DNA of 64,000 bases, taken from the NCBI RefSeq assembly GCF_021390395.1, contig NZ_JAJUWT010000021.1, positions 62,001-126,000 of the forward strand, read 5' to 3'. The notes under the pieces are model-generated. The model did no database searches and was not told the DNA's origin. It worked only from the letters and a program-made list of their open reading frames with translations. Source of the stretch: Saccharothrix sp. S26. Lineage in GTDB: Bacteria > Actinomycetota > Actinomycetes > Mycobacteriales > Pseudonocardiaceae. Position numbers and translations under genes: made by a program. Shown piece after piece: positions 1 through 7,700 of this stretch; the stretch's first letter is position 1, and every line of letters begins with the position of its first letter.

Positions 1-815
1 CCCGGGTCGGTGCGCACGGCGGACCGGGCCGCCTCGACCACGCGGGCGAGCCGGGCCGGGTCGCCACCGCCGACCACCTTCGCCCCCAGGGCGCGCAGGA
101 ACAGCTGCTGGCGCACGATCCGGTCCAGGTCGCCGTTGCGCAGGCCGTTGCGCTGCCGCAGGAACGCCAGCGCCTGCGCCCCGTTCAGCGACACCGGCCC
201 GTTGGGCAGGTCGACGCCGGAGAGCGGGTCGCGCACCGGCCGCCGCAGGCAGACGTCCACGCCGCCCACCGCGTCCGCCAGCGTGACGAGGCCGGCCATG
301 TCCAGCGTCACGTGGTGGTCGACCTCCACGCCGGTCAACGACTCGACCGCGCCGGTCAACGCCTCCGCGCCCGCCCGGTCGCCCTCGGGCCCCCCGACCC
401 GCTGCACGGCGCGCCCGTAGGCCGAGCTCAGCCTGGCCGGGCCCACGCCGGGCAGGTCGACCACCGCGTCACGGGGCAGCCAGGCGGCACTGGTCGTGCC
501 GTCGTCACCGACCCGCGCGAGGACGATCGAATCGGTGTTGCCCGCGCCGTCGGTGCCGATCAACAGCACCGTGCGCGCGGTCGGCGTGACCTGGCCCGCG
601 GGCGGCGCGGACGCGGTCCGGTCCACGCTCAGCGGCACGATCACCGCGACGGCGGCCGCGGCGGCGGTCAGCCCGGCGGCGGCGAACAACGCGATCGGCC
701 GCCGTCGCGAGCGCTTGCCGTGCAGGTTCGCCAGCACGGACCGGTGGTCGACGGCCTGGTCGGCCTCGGCCGCGATCGCCTCGCGGATGAGCGCTTCCTG
801 TCGGGTGTCGGTCAT
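1..815 (-). CDS. LytR-CpsA-Psr (LCP) family protein, C-terminus cut by window edge
   Basis: About 271 codons are visible from the ATG at 815; the reading frame stays open to the left edge. A charged cytoplasmic head of about 40 residues is followed by one membrane segment (about residues 40-62) and an extracytoplasmic LCP domain. That domain starts at LLIGTDG (about 84) and carries LPRDAVVDLPG and the Arg-rich signature RQRNGLRNGDLDRIVRQQ. LCP enzymes move undecaprenyl-linked glycopolymers onto peptidoglycan or other wall acceptors. The start overlaps the stop of the upstream sigma factor gene (ATGA), so the two are probably translationally coupled, and envelope stress control is a reasonable inference. 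The substrate cannot be told. Confidence 0.85.
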   Translation of the reverse strand, partial: MTDTRQEALIREAIAAEADQAVDHRSVLANLHGKRSRRRPIALFAAAGLTAAAAAVAVIVPLSVDRTASAPPAGQVTPTARTVLLIGTDGAGNTDSIVLARVGDDGTTSAAWLPRDAVVDLPGVGPARLSSAYGRAVQRVGGPEGDRAGAEALTGAVESLTGVEVDHHVTLDMAGLVTLADAVGGVDVCLRRPVRDPLSGVDLPNGPVSLNGAQALAFLRQRNGLRNGDLDRIVRQQLFLRALGAKVVGGGDPARLARVVEAARSAVRTDP

Positions 816-1315
816 CGCAGCACCTCCGACGGCGTGTTCTCGTTGACCCGCAACGTGTGCAGCGCGCGGGAGATGTGGCTGCGCACGGTGCCTTCCGTGC
901 AACCGAGGATCTTGGCGATCTCGGCGTCGGTGCTGTCCTCGTAGTAGCGCAGCACGAGGGCGGCGCGCTGCTTGCGCGGCAGCACGGCGATCCGGGCGCG
1001 CATCGCGTCCCGCTCGGCGTGGCGGTCGGCCGGGTCGGCGACGGCGGGGGCCAGCTCGTCCAGCGAGACGTGCGTCGCGGAGACGTCCCGGGCCGCCCGG
1101 CGCCGCCGCCACGACAGGTACTCGTTGGTCACCATCCGCTTGACGTAGAGGTAGGGCGCGTCGACCGCCCCGATCCGCGCCCACTTCTGCCGCGCGCGCA
1201 GCAGCACGTCCTGGACGATGTCCTGGGCGAGGTGCTTGTCGCACGTCAGCGCCGTGGCGTAGCGCAATAGTCGGTCGAGACGTTCGGTGACGAACTGGTC
1301 GTAGTCGGCCGGCAC
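812..1315 (-). CDS. ECF sigma factor, SigE family (actinobacterial short type)
   Basis: This 167-residue protein is the usual length for the family. Sigma region 2 spans about residues 8-75 (YATALTCDKHLAQDIVQDVL, then an Arg-rich WRRRR block). Region 4 spans about 110-160 (LPRKQRAALVLRYYEDSTDA and the helix-turn-helix GCTEGTVRSHISRALHTLR). I chose the GTG at 1315 because a purine-rich AAGGGGG stands just upstream and the longer GTG start at 1411 would add an unstructured tail. It would direct RNA polymerase to a small stress regulon. The LCP gene overlaps its stop and may be co-expressed. It is transcribed away from the RHH/Clp_N gene. No classical anti-sigma factor is visible before the window edge. 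Confidence 0.85.
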   Translation of the reverse strand: MPADYDQFVTERLDRLLRYATALTCDKHLAQDIVQDVLLRARQKWARIGAVDAPYLYVKRMVTNEYLSWRRRRAARDVSATHVSLDELAPAVADPADRHAERDAMRARIAVLPRKQRAALVLRYYEDSTDAEIAKILGCTEGTVRSHISRALHTLRVNENTPSEVLR

Positions 1316-1414
1316 GTCGCCCCCTTCTGCCTGCTGTCGGTTTCGCGTGGCGGTCGGGAAACCCTTCGGGAGACGCGCGACGTTGAACCAGTCGGGTGTG
1401 ACGTGCGCCACCCG

Positions 1415-1456
1415 TTGTTTCTAACCCCTTGTAGGGGTATAGATGGGGTTAGGAAC
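1415..1456 (+). promoter_or_regulatory. Promoter with nested palindromes before the RHH/Clp_N gene
   Basis: A sigma-70-like promoter is readable: TTGTTT at 1415-1420, 17 bp, TATAGA at 1438-1443. It is covered by an inverted repeat with arms GTTTCTAACCCC (1417-1428) and GGGGTTAGGAAC (1445-1456), one mismatch in 12. Inside lies a second palindrome, ACCCCT-TGT-AGGGGT (1424-1438). Repeats over the -35/-10 region are typical of a repressor site. The adjacent ribbon-helix-helix protein is the obvious candidate ligand (inference). Confidence 0.65.
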
Positions 1457-1475
1457 AAAGCCGAGGGGTGGCGTC

Positions 1476-2174
1476 ATGCCGAAGATCAACGTGTACCTGC
1501 CGGACGAGCTGGCTGAGCAGGTCAAGGAGACGGGTGTGCCGGTGTCGGCCGTGTGCCAGCGCGCGTTGGAGCAGGCCGTGCGGCGGATCGGCACGATCAG
1601 GGCGATCAGGTTCGACGACCCGGCGTCCGAGGAGGTGGCGGCGCGCCAGTCGCGGTTCACCGACCGGGTGCGCGCGGTGTTGCGCCTGGCGGCCGACCGG
1701 GCCCGCGCGGACGGTTCGGCGACCGTGGACACCGAGCACCTGCTGGCCGGCGTGCTCGCCGAGGGCGGGAACCTCGCCTTGCGGGTCCTGCAGGCGATGG
1801 ACGTCGACCCGGAGCGCATCAGCCTGCCCGCGCGCTCCGGCTCCGACACGCCGGCCGCGTACGGCCCGCAGGCGGCCGTCGCCCTGGAGCTGGCCGTCAC
1901 CGAGGCGCTCACGCTGGGGCACAACTACGTCGGCTGCGAGCACCTGCTGATCGGCCTGGTCGCCGAACCGGACGGCACGGCGGGCGAGGTGCTGCGCGGC
2001 CTCGGCGTCGAGCCGCGCGCCACGCGCCAGACCGTGGTGGCGGCGTTGAGCGGGTTCGCGCACCTGCAGGCGGCCACGGCCGCGCAGCCCGACCCGACCG
2101 CGATGATCGCCGCCGTGGTCCGACGGGAGCTCCAGCCGGTCATCGAGCGGATCGAGCGCCTGGAGAACGACTGA
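1476..2174 (+). CDS. Ribbon-helix-helix plus Clp N-terminal repeat protein
   Basis: 232 residues from the ATG at 1476, with GAGGGG seven bases upstream. Residues 1-40 (PKINVYLPDELAEQV, then SAVCQRALEQAVRR) look like a CopG/Arc-type ribbon-helix-helix DNA-binding domain. The rest (about 60-200) holds two Clp_N-type repeats, seen in the paired motifs DTEHLLAGVLAEGG and GCEHLLIGLVAEPDGTA. There is no AAA+ ATPase domain, so this is not a ClpC chaperone. I infer a transcription factor that uses Clp_N repeats to sense or recruit ClpC or damaged protein. Its promoter carries nested palindromes, which suggests autoregulation. A strong hairpin follows the gene, so it is probably monocistronic. Confidence 0.75.
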   Translation: MPKINVYLPDELAEQVKETGVPVSAVCQRALEQAVRRIGTIRAIRFDDPASEEVAARQSRFTDRVRAVLRLAADRARADGSATVDTEHLLAGVLAEGGNLALRVLQAMDVDPERISLPARSGSDTPAAYGPQAAVALELAVTEALTLGHNYVGCEHLLIGLVAEPDGTAGEVLRGLGVEPRATRQTVVAALSGFAHLQAATAAQPDPTAMIAAVVRRELQPVIERIERLEND

Positions 2175-2182
2175 GCCGAACG

Positions 2183-2223
2183 CGCGGTCCGCGGGCGCAC
2201 CGGGAGGTCGACCGCGGACCGCG
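2183..2223 (+). terminator. Terminator-like hairpin after the RHH/Clp_N gene
   Basis: Perfect 12-bp stem CGCGGTCCGCGG (2183-2194) with CCGCGGACCGCG (2212-2223), followed by TTCTCTTCC. It starts nine bases after the stop codon. Confidence 0.6.
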
Positions 2224-2353
2224 TTCTCTTCCGCGACGGCCAGGGCGCATCGGGAGGGCGGTGTGGAAAGGGGTGGCGGTGAACGGCTCGCGGAGACGGC
2301 GCGGAGACCACCCCGAGATCATCGCAGCGGGGACGAAGCCCCATAATTCGCCC

Positions 2354-2785
2354 ATGACCGCTTCGTCATTCGACCCGCACGACCTGCTTGCGGACAGCCG
2401 CATCGGCGTGCTCGCCACGATCAAGAAGAACGGCTTACCCCAGCTGACGCCCGTGATGCCGTTCTACGACCGGGACGCGGGGGTGGTCTACGTGTCGACG
2501 AGCGAGGGGACGGCCAAGACCGCGAACCTGCGCCGCGACCCGCGCGCCGCGCTGGAGGTCGGCAGCCCCGACGGCTGGTCGTGGGCGACCGCCGAGGGCA
2601 CCGTCACCCTGACCGGCCCGGGAACCGACCCCAACGGGCCCGAGGTCCAGGCGCTGGTCGACTACTACCGCACGGCCGCGGGCGAGCACCCGGACTGGGA
2701 GGAGTACCGGACGGCCATGGTCGCCCAACGCCGGGTGCTGATCACGCTCAAGGTCGACCACGTCTACGGCAGCAAGGTCAACTGA
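2354..2785 (+). CDS. PPOX-fold F420/FMN-dependent oxidoreductase
   Basis: A 143-residue protein with the split-barrel flavin-binding fold of the pyridoxamine 5'-phosphate oxidase family. Visible blocks are RIGVLATIKKNGLPQLTPVM (about 16-35), then VYVSTSEGTAKTANLRRDPR and the closing VLITLKVDHVYG. Close relatives in actinobacteria (Rv1155-like) bind deazaflavin F420 and reduce small molecules; the substrate here is unknown. A CATAAT box at 2342-2347 lies only six bases before the ATG, so the mRNA may be leaderless. A shared hairpin separates it from the convergent aminotransferase gene. It could donate a reduction step to the cluster, but nothing in the sequence requires that. Confidence 0.8.
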   Translation: MTASSFDPHDLLADSRIGVLATIKKNGLPQLTPVMPFYDRDAGVVYVSTSEGTAKTANLRRDPRAALEVGSPDGWSWATAEGTVTLTGPGTDPNGPEVQALVDYYRTAAGEHPDWEEYRTAMVAQRRVLITLKVDHVYGSKVN

Positions 2786-2802
2786 GCGGGGTGCGGGCCG
2801 CG

Positions 2803-2845
2803 GGAAGAAGACCGCGTCCGTCGCCGACGACCACGGTCTTCTTCC
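2803..2845. terminator. Bidirectional terminator-like hairpin
   Basis: Perfect 12-bp inverted repeat GGAAGAAGACCG (2803-2814) and CGGTCTTCTTCC (2834-2845) in the 87-bp gap between the convergent PPOX and aminotransferase genes. It probably ends both transcripts. Confidence 0.65.
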
Positions 2846-2872
2846 GGTTGCCGGGCAGGCCGAAGCCACGGC

Positions 2873-4420
2873 TCAGCCGAGCAGGGCCTTGCCGTCACCG
2901 GCCTGGATCAGGCCGATCAGCCCGCGCAGGCCGGCTTCCGTCCGGGCGATCTCCTCGTCGGTGATGTGGATCGACGGCTCGAAGCGCAGGGTGCTGGTGG
3001 CACTGGCGGTGGGGAAGACCCGCATGTTGTGCTCGCGCAGCAGGTAGCCGGAGAACATGTAGCCGATCAGGCCGCCCTTCGCCTGCTCGGCGAGGATGTC
3101 GTCCTCGGAGTCGGACAGGTCGTGGAACTCCAGGCCGGTCATCAGCCCCTTGCCGCGCACGTCCTTGACGACGTCGCCGAACTCCTCGCGCAGCGAGTTC
3201 AGCATGGCGAGCAGCTTGTCGCCCCGCTCGGCCGCCTTCCGGTACGCCGCGCCGCCGTCGGCCTCCAGCATGTCCACGGCCTTCGAGGCGATGAGCGTGG
3301 AGAAGCTGTCCTTGGCGTACGTGGACGTGTGCAGCAGTTCGAAGTCGGTGCGGTAGATCGACGACCGGATCATCGTGACCGCCGCCTTGGCGACACCGCC
3401 GCCCAGGCTCTTGGCCAGGGTGATGTAGTCCCCGCGCAGGCCCAGGTGCGAGGCGGCGAAGAACGCGCCCGAACGGCCCATGCCGCTCTGCACCTCGTCC
3501 ACGATGACCCGGATGCCGGCGGCGTCGAGCACCTCGCGCACGCGGGCCAGGGCGTCGGCGTCCAGGACGCGGATGCCCGCCTCACCCTGGATCGGCTCCA
3601 GGATGAACGCGCTGACCACCGGCAGCGGGCGCTCGACCACCCGGATCACGCCGCCGTCCACGGCGAGGTCGAACAGGGTGCGGTTCTCGGCGGCGATCGC
3701 CTCGGCCACGGCGTCGGGCTCCAGCGGCAGGAAGCGGCACTGCGCGGCCATGGCGCTGAACGGCGTGCGGTAGCTGACGTTGTGCGTGAGCTGGATGCTG
3801 CCCGCGAGCTTGCCGTGGAAGGAGCCGTTGGGTGCGAGGTAGACCGGCGACGTGGCGGCGCGCTCGGTGTTGGCGGCACGCAGGGCGGCGACGACCTCGT
3901 CGATGGTCGACCCGGACAGGGGTGACGCGTCCACCGTCGCGCCGGCGGCCGCCGCCGCCACCGCGGCCTCGATGTGGGCCTCGACCTCGGCGAGCGCCTC
4001 GCCGATCTTGAGCACCCGGTCCATCTCGGCGTGCTTGATGGCGACCTCGTTGGCCTCCGCGCCGCTGTTGGCGAAGATCACCTGGTAGTTCTCGTCGGTG
4101 CCGAGCTCGCGGCGCAGGATGGTGTTCAGCGTCCACGCGAGGTCGTTCGCGTAGGGGTGCCGGGAGAACTGCGCGTGGATCGGGCTGTCGCTGTCCAGCA
4201 GTGATTTCGTGAACTCGATGATCTCGGGGTTGTTGTGCCCGTGAATGGTCGACCCGTAGCCGCCGACCAGGTCGAGCACCTCGACCTCGGCGCCACTGGC
4301 GTCGCGGCGGAACAGGGAGTCCTTCTTCGACCTGGTGTATTCGACCCCGAGGCCCAGGGAGTCCAGCCAGCCGAACATGTACGGCTCGGCCAGTTCGGGC
4401 TTGTCGACCACTGGGTTCAT
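2873..4420 (-). CDS. Class III PLP-dependent aminotransferase of the polyketide-alkaloid cluster
   Basis: 515 residues from the ATG at 4420, with GGGGA six bases upstream; a GTG at 4438 is an alternative. Class III signatures are ANSGAEANEVAIKHAE (substrate/PLP phosphate region), FILEPIQGEAG, VIVDEVQSGMGRSG, and ITLAKSLGGG with the PLP-binding Lys at about 337. The protein is longer than a standard omega-transaminase because of an Ala-rich insert at about residues 130-180. In clusters whose PKS ends in a reductase (coelimycin, streptazone, cyclizidine types) such enzymes convert the released aldehyde to a primary amine, and the divergent PKS gene supports that role here. The C1 amine would then condense with the C5 carbonyl. 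Amino donor unknown. Confidence 0.85.
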   Translation of the reverse strand: MNPVVDKPELAEPYMFGWLDSLGLGVEYTRSKKDSLFRRDASGAEVEVLDLVGGYGSTIHGHNNPEIIEFTKSLLDSDSPIHAQFSRHPYANDLAWTLNTILRRELGTDENYQVIFANSGAEANEVAIKHAEMDRVLKIGEALAEVEAHIEAAVAAAAAGATVDASPLSGSTIDEVVAALRAANTERAATSPVYLAPNGSFHGKLAGSIQLTHNVSYRTPFSAMAAQCRFLPLEPDAVAEAIAAENRTLFDLAVDGGVIRVVERPLPVVSAFILEPIQGEAGIRVLDADALARVREVLDAAGIRVIVDEVQSGMGRSGAFFAASHLGLRGDYITLAKSLGGGVAKAAVTMIRSSIYRTDFELLHTSTYAKDSFSTLIASKAVDMLEADGGAAYRKAAERGDKLLAMLNSLREEFGDVVKDVRGKGLMTGLEFHDLSDSEDDILAEQAKGGLIGYMFSGYLLREHNMRVFPTASATSTLRFEPSIHITDEEIARTEAGLRGLIGLIQAGDGKALLG

Positions 4421-4726
4421 CTTCAATCCCCAATCCACGTCCGGTTCTCGGGGCCGACCGTACCAACGTCCGGGAAAACGCCGTCTACATCTGGTCTAGT
4501 GCTGGTAACGACTCGTGTGACGACAGGTGTGGGGATTTTTCCCGATAATTTACCGGGCCGTTCCGGGATACGTCCGGACAAAATCCGGTAACCGGTCGGC
4601 CAAACCTTCGGTTTTACCGGTCGGAGACCGCTTGTGGATCGCCCGCCGGGACGTCGTGCCTAGTGTCGTAAGGGTTTGGGTCGGGGGAAACCCATCGGGT
4701 TTCGGCAAGCGGAGGGCAGACATCCC
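4421..4726. promoter_or_regulatory. Divergent promoter with 11-bp-phased SARP-like repeat array
   Basis: This 306-bp gap separates the divergent aminotransferase and PKS genes. From 4561 the pentamer TCCGG recurs with an exact 11-bp period (4562, 4573, 4584). Degenerate copies extend the phase on both sides (about 4550-4626). CGGTCGG occurs at 4593-4599 and 4618-4624. Heptamers at 11-bp spacing are the known footprint of SARP regulators. Core elements are less clear: TAGTGT at 4661 and GATAAT at 4544 are possible -10 boxes. GGTCTAGTG at 4493-4501 also occurs, reversed, before the SARP gene. Confidence 0.6.
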
Positions 4727-7700
4727 ATGGCGAGTGGTCAGCATTTCCACGGCACTCAGGAAGAGGACGCGATCGCGATCATCGGGATGTCCTGCCTGCT
4801 GCCAGGGGCACCTGACGTGGCCGCGTTCTGGGAGTTGCTGCGGTCCGGGCGCGACGCGCTGACCGACATGCCCGCGCACCGCTGGGAACCGATCTCCGCC
4901 GATCCGGGCGACCCGGTGCGCCGAGGCGGTTTCCTGGACTCGATAGCCGATTTCGACGCGGCCTTCTTCGGCATCTCGCCGCGCGAGGCGAGGGTCATGG
5001 ACCCGCAGCAGCGCCTGCTGCTGGAGCTGGCCTGGTCGGCGCTGGAGGACGCGGGGATCGTCGCCGCCGACCTGGAGGGGAGCCCGACCTCGGTCTACGT
5101 GGGCACCGCGCGCGAGGACTACGCGGGTCTGGTCTACCGGCAGGGCTCGCCGGTGATCACCCAGCACACCAACGCGGGCGTGCACCGCGGCGTCATCGCC
5201 AACCGCGTCTCCTACGCCCTGGGCCTGCGCGGCGCGAGCCTGACCGTCGACACCAGCCAGTCGTCGTCGCTGGTCGCGGTGCACCTGGCCGCCGAGGCGC
5301 TGCGCTCCGGTGACTCCGCGCTGGCGCTGGCCGCGGGCGTGAACCTCAACATCCTGGCCGAGACCGTGCTCGGCGCGGAGCGGTTCGGCGGGCTCTCACC
5401 CGACGGCCGTTGCCACACCTTCGACGCCAGGGCCAACGGCTACGCGCGCGGCGAGGGTGCCGCCGTGGTCGTGCTCAAGCCGCTGCGGGCGGCCCTCGCC
5501 GACGGCGACCGGGTGCACGGCGTGCTGCTGGGCAGCGCGGTGAACAACGACGGCGCGACCTCCGGGCTGACCGTGCCGAGCGCGCTCGCGCAGGAACAGG
5601 TGGTGCGGACGGCGCACCGCCGGGCGGGCGTGTCGCCGGACGAGGTGCAGTACGTGGAGCTGCACGGGACCGGCACCCCGGTGGGCGACCCGATCGAGGC
5701 CGCGGCGCTGGGCGCGTCGATCGGCAAGCTCAAGCGGTCCGGCGACCCGCTGGTGGTCGGCTCGGTGAAGACCAACATCGGCCACCTGGAGGCCGCGGCG
5801 GGCATCACCGGCCTGGTGAAGACGGTGCTGGCGATCAGCAACCGCGAACTGCCCCCGAGCCTGAACTTCGAGACGCCGAACCCGGCCATCCCGTTCGACG
5901 AGCTGAACATCTCCGTGGTCACCGACCGCTCGCCGTGGCCCCACCCGGACCGCAGGCTGGTCGCGGGCGTCAGCTCCTTCGGCATGGGCGGCACCAACTG
6001 CCACGTCGTCGTCGCCGAACCACCGACCGCCGGGTCCGTCGAGTCCGCCAGTGCTGATGGGGCGGCCGGGTCCGCCGGTTCCGCGGGGTCCGCCGACCTC
6101 GCCGGGTCCGGCGAGCACACCGGATCGACCGGGCCCACCGGACCCACCGGGCCGACCGGGTCCGCTGGGACCGGGCGGTCCGAGTCCCCGTTGCCGTTGC
6201 CGGTCGTCGTCTCCGGTCGGAGTGCGGAGGCGTTGCGCGCACAGGCCGAGCGGCTCTCGATCGCCGTCGAGGCCGGTGACGCCGACGTCGCCTCCATCGG
6301 TTGGTCCGCCCTGACCACGCGCACCCGGTTCCCCCACCGCGCCGCCGTCGTCGCCGCGGACCGCGACGAGCTGGTCGCCGGTCTGCGCGCACTGGCGGCG
6401 GACGCACCCGCCGCCGGGCTCGTCACCGGCGCGACCGCGACGGGCGCGACCGCGGGCGTGTTCACCGGCCAGGGCGCGCAGCGGGTCGGCATGGGCCTAG
6501 CGCTGCACGCCGCGTTCCCGGTCTACGCGCGGTCTTTCGACGAGGTCGTGGCGTTGCTGGACCCGTACCTGGACCGGCCGCTGCGCGAGGTGATCGAGAG
6601 CGGCGAGGACCTGGACCAGACCGGGTACACCCAGCCCGCGCTGTTCGCCGTCGAGGTGGCGCTGTTCCGGCTGTTCGAGTCCTGGGGCCTGCGCCCGGAC
6701 TTCGTGCTGGGCCACTCCATCGGCGAGATCGCCGCCGCCCACGTCGCGGGCGTGCTGTCCCTGCCCGACGCCGTCGCGCTCGTCGCCGCACGCGGACGCC
6801 TCATGCAGGCGCTGCCCGAGGGCGGCGCGATGGTGGCCGTCGGCGCGACGGAGGACCAGGTCGCCGAGCACCTGTCCGACACCGTCGCGATCGCCGCCGT
6901 CAACGGCCCGCAAGCGGTCGTGCTCTCCGGTGACGAGGACGCCGTGCTCCAGGCCGCCGCGCGGCTGCGCGAGGCCGGGCACAAGACCAAGCGGCTCTCG
7001 GTGAGCCACGCGTTCCACTCCCACCGCATGGACGGGATGCTCGACGCCTTCCACGAGGTCGTGTCCGGCCTGGAGTTCCACCCGCCGCGGATCACGCTGG
7101 TCTCCACGGTGACCGGCCAGGTCGCCACCGCCGAGCTGCTGGCGTCCCCGGAGTACTGGGTGCGGCAGGTCCGCGCGACCGTCCGCTTCGCCGACGCCGC
7201 GCGCGTCCTGGAGGCGCAGGGCGTGCGCACGGTCGTCGAGTTCGGCCCGGACGGCGTGTGCTCGGCCATGGTCGCCGAGAGCGTCGTCGACCGGTCGGCG
7301 GTGCGGGCGGAGTCCGTGCTGCGCAAGGACCGGCCGGAGGCCCGCACCGCCATGACCGCGGTGGCCAGGCTCGTCGTGTCCGGCGTCGAGCTGGACTGGG
7401 CCGCGGTGTTCGCCGGCACGGGGGCACGTCGGGTCGACCTGCCCACCTACGCCTTCCAGCGGGAGCGCTACTGGGTCACCGAAGGCCCGGTCGACAACGC
7501 GCCCGCCCCCACGCGCGTCAGCCCCGCGCCCGCGGCGCCCCGTCCGGTCGCCGGCCGGTCCGCCCGCGCCGCCGACCTGGTGACCGCGCACGTCGCCGCC
7601 GTCCTGGGCTTGGCGCCCGGCAAGGCCGTCGAGGTCGACCTGCCGTTCCGCGACCTGGGCTTCACCTCGCTGATGACCGTGGAACTCGGTGACGCCCTCG

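Noticed and set aside
4550-4626. CRISPR-like or minisatellite array
   Set aside because: The repeats are 5-7 bp with an 11-bp period in one short promoter, without conserved long repeats or unique spacers of CRISPR length.
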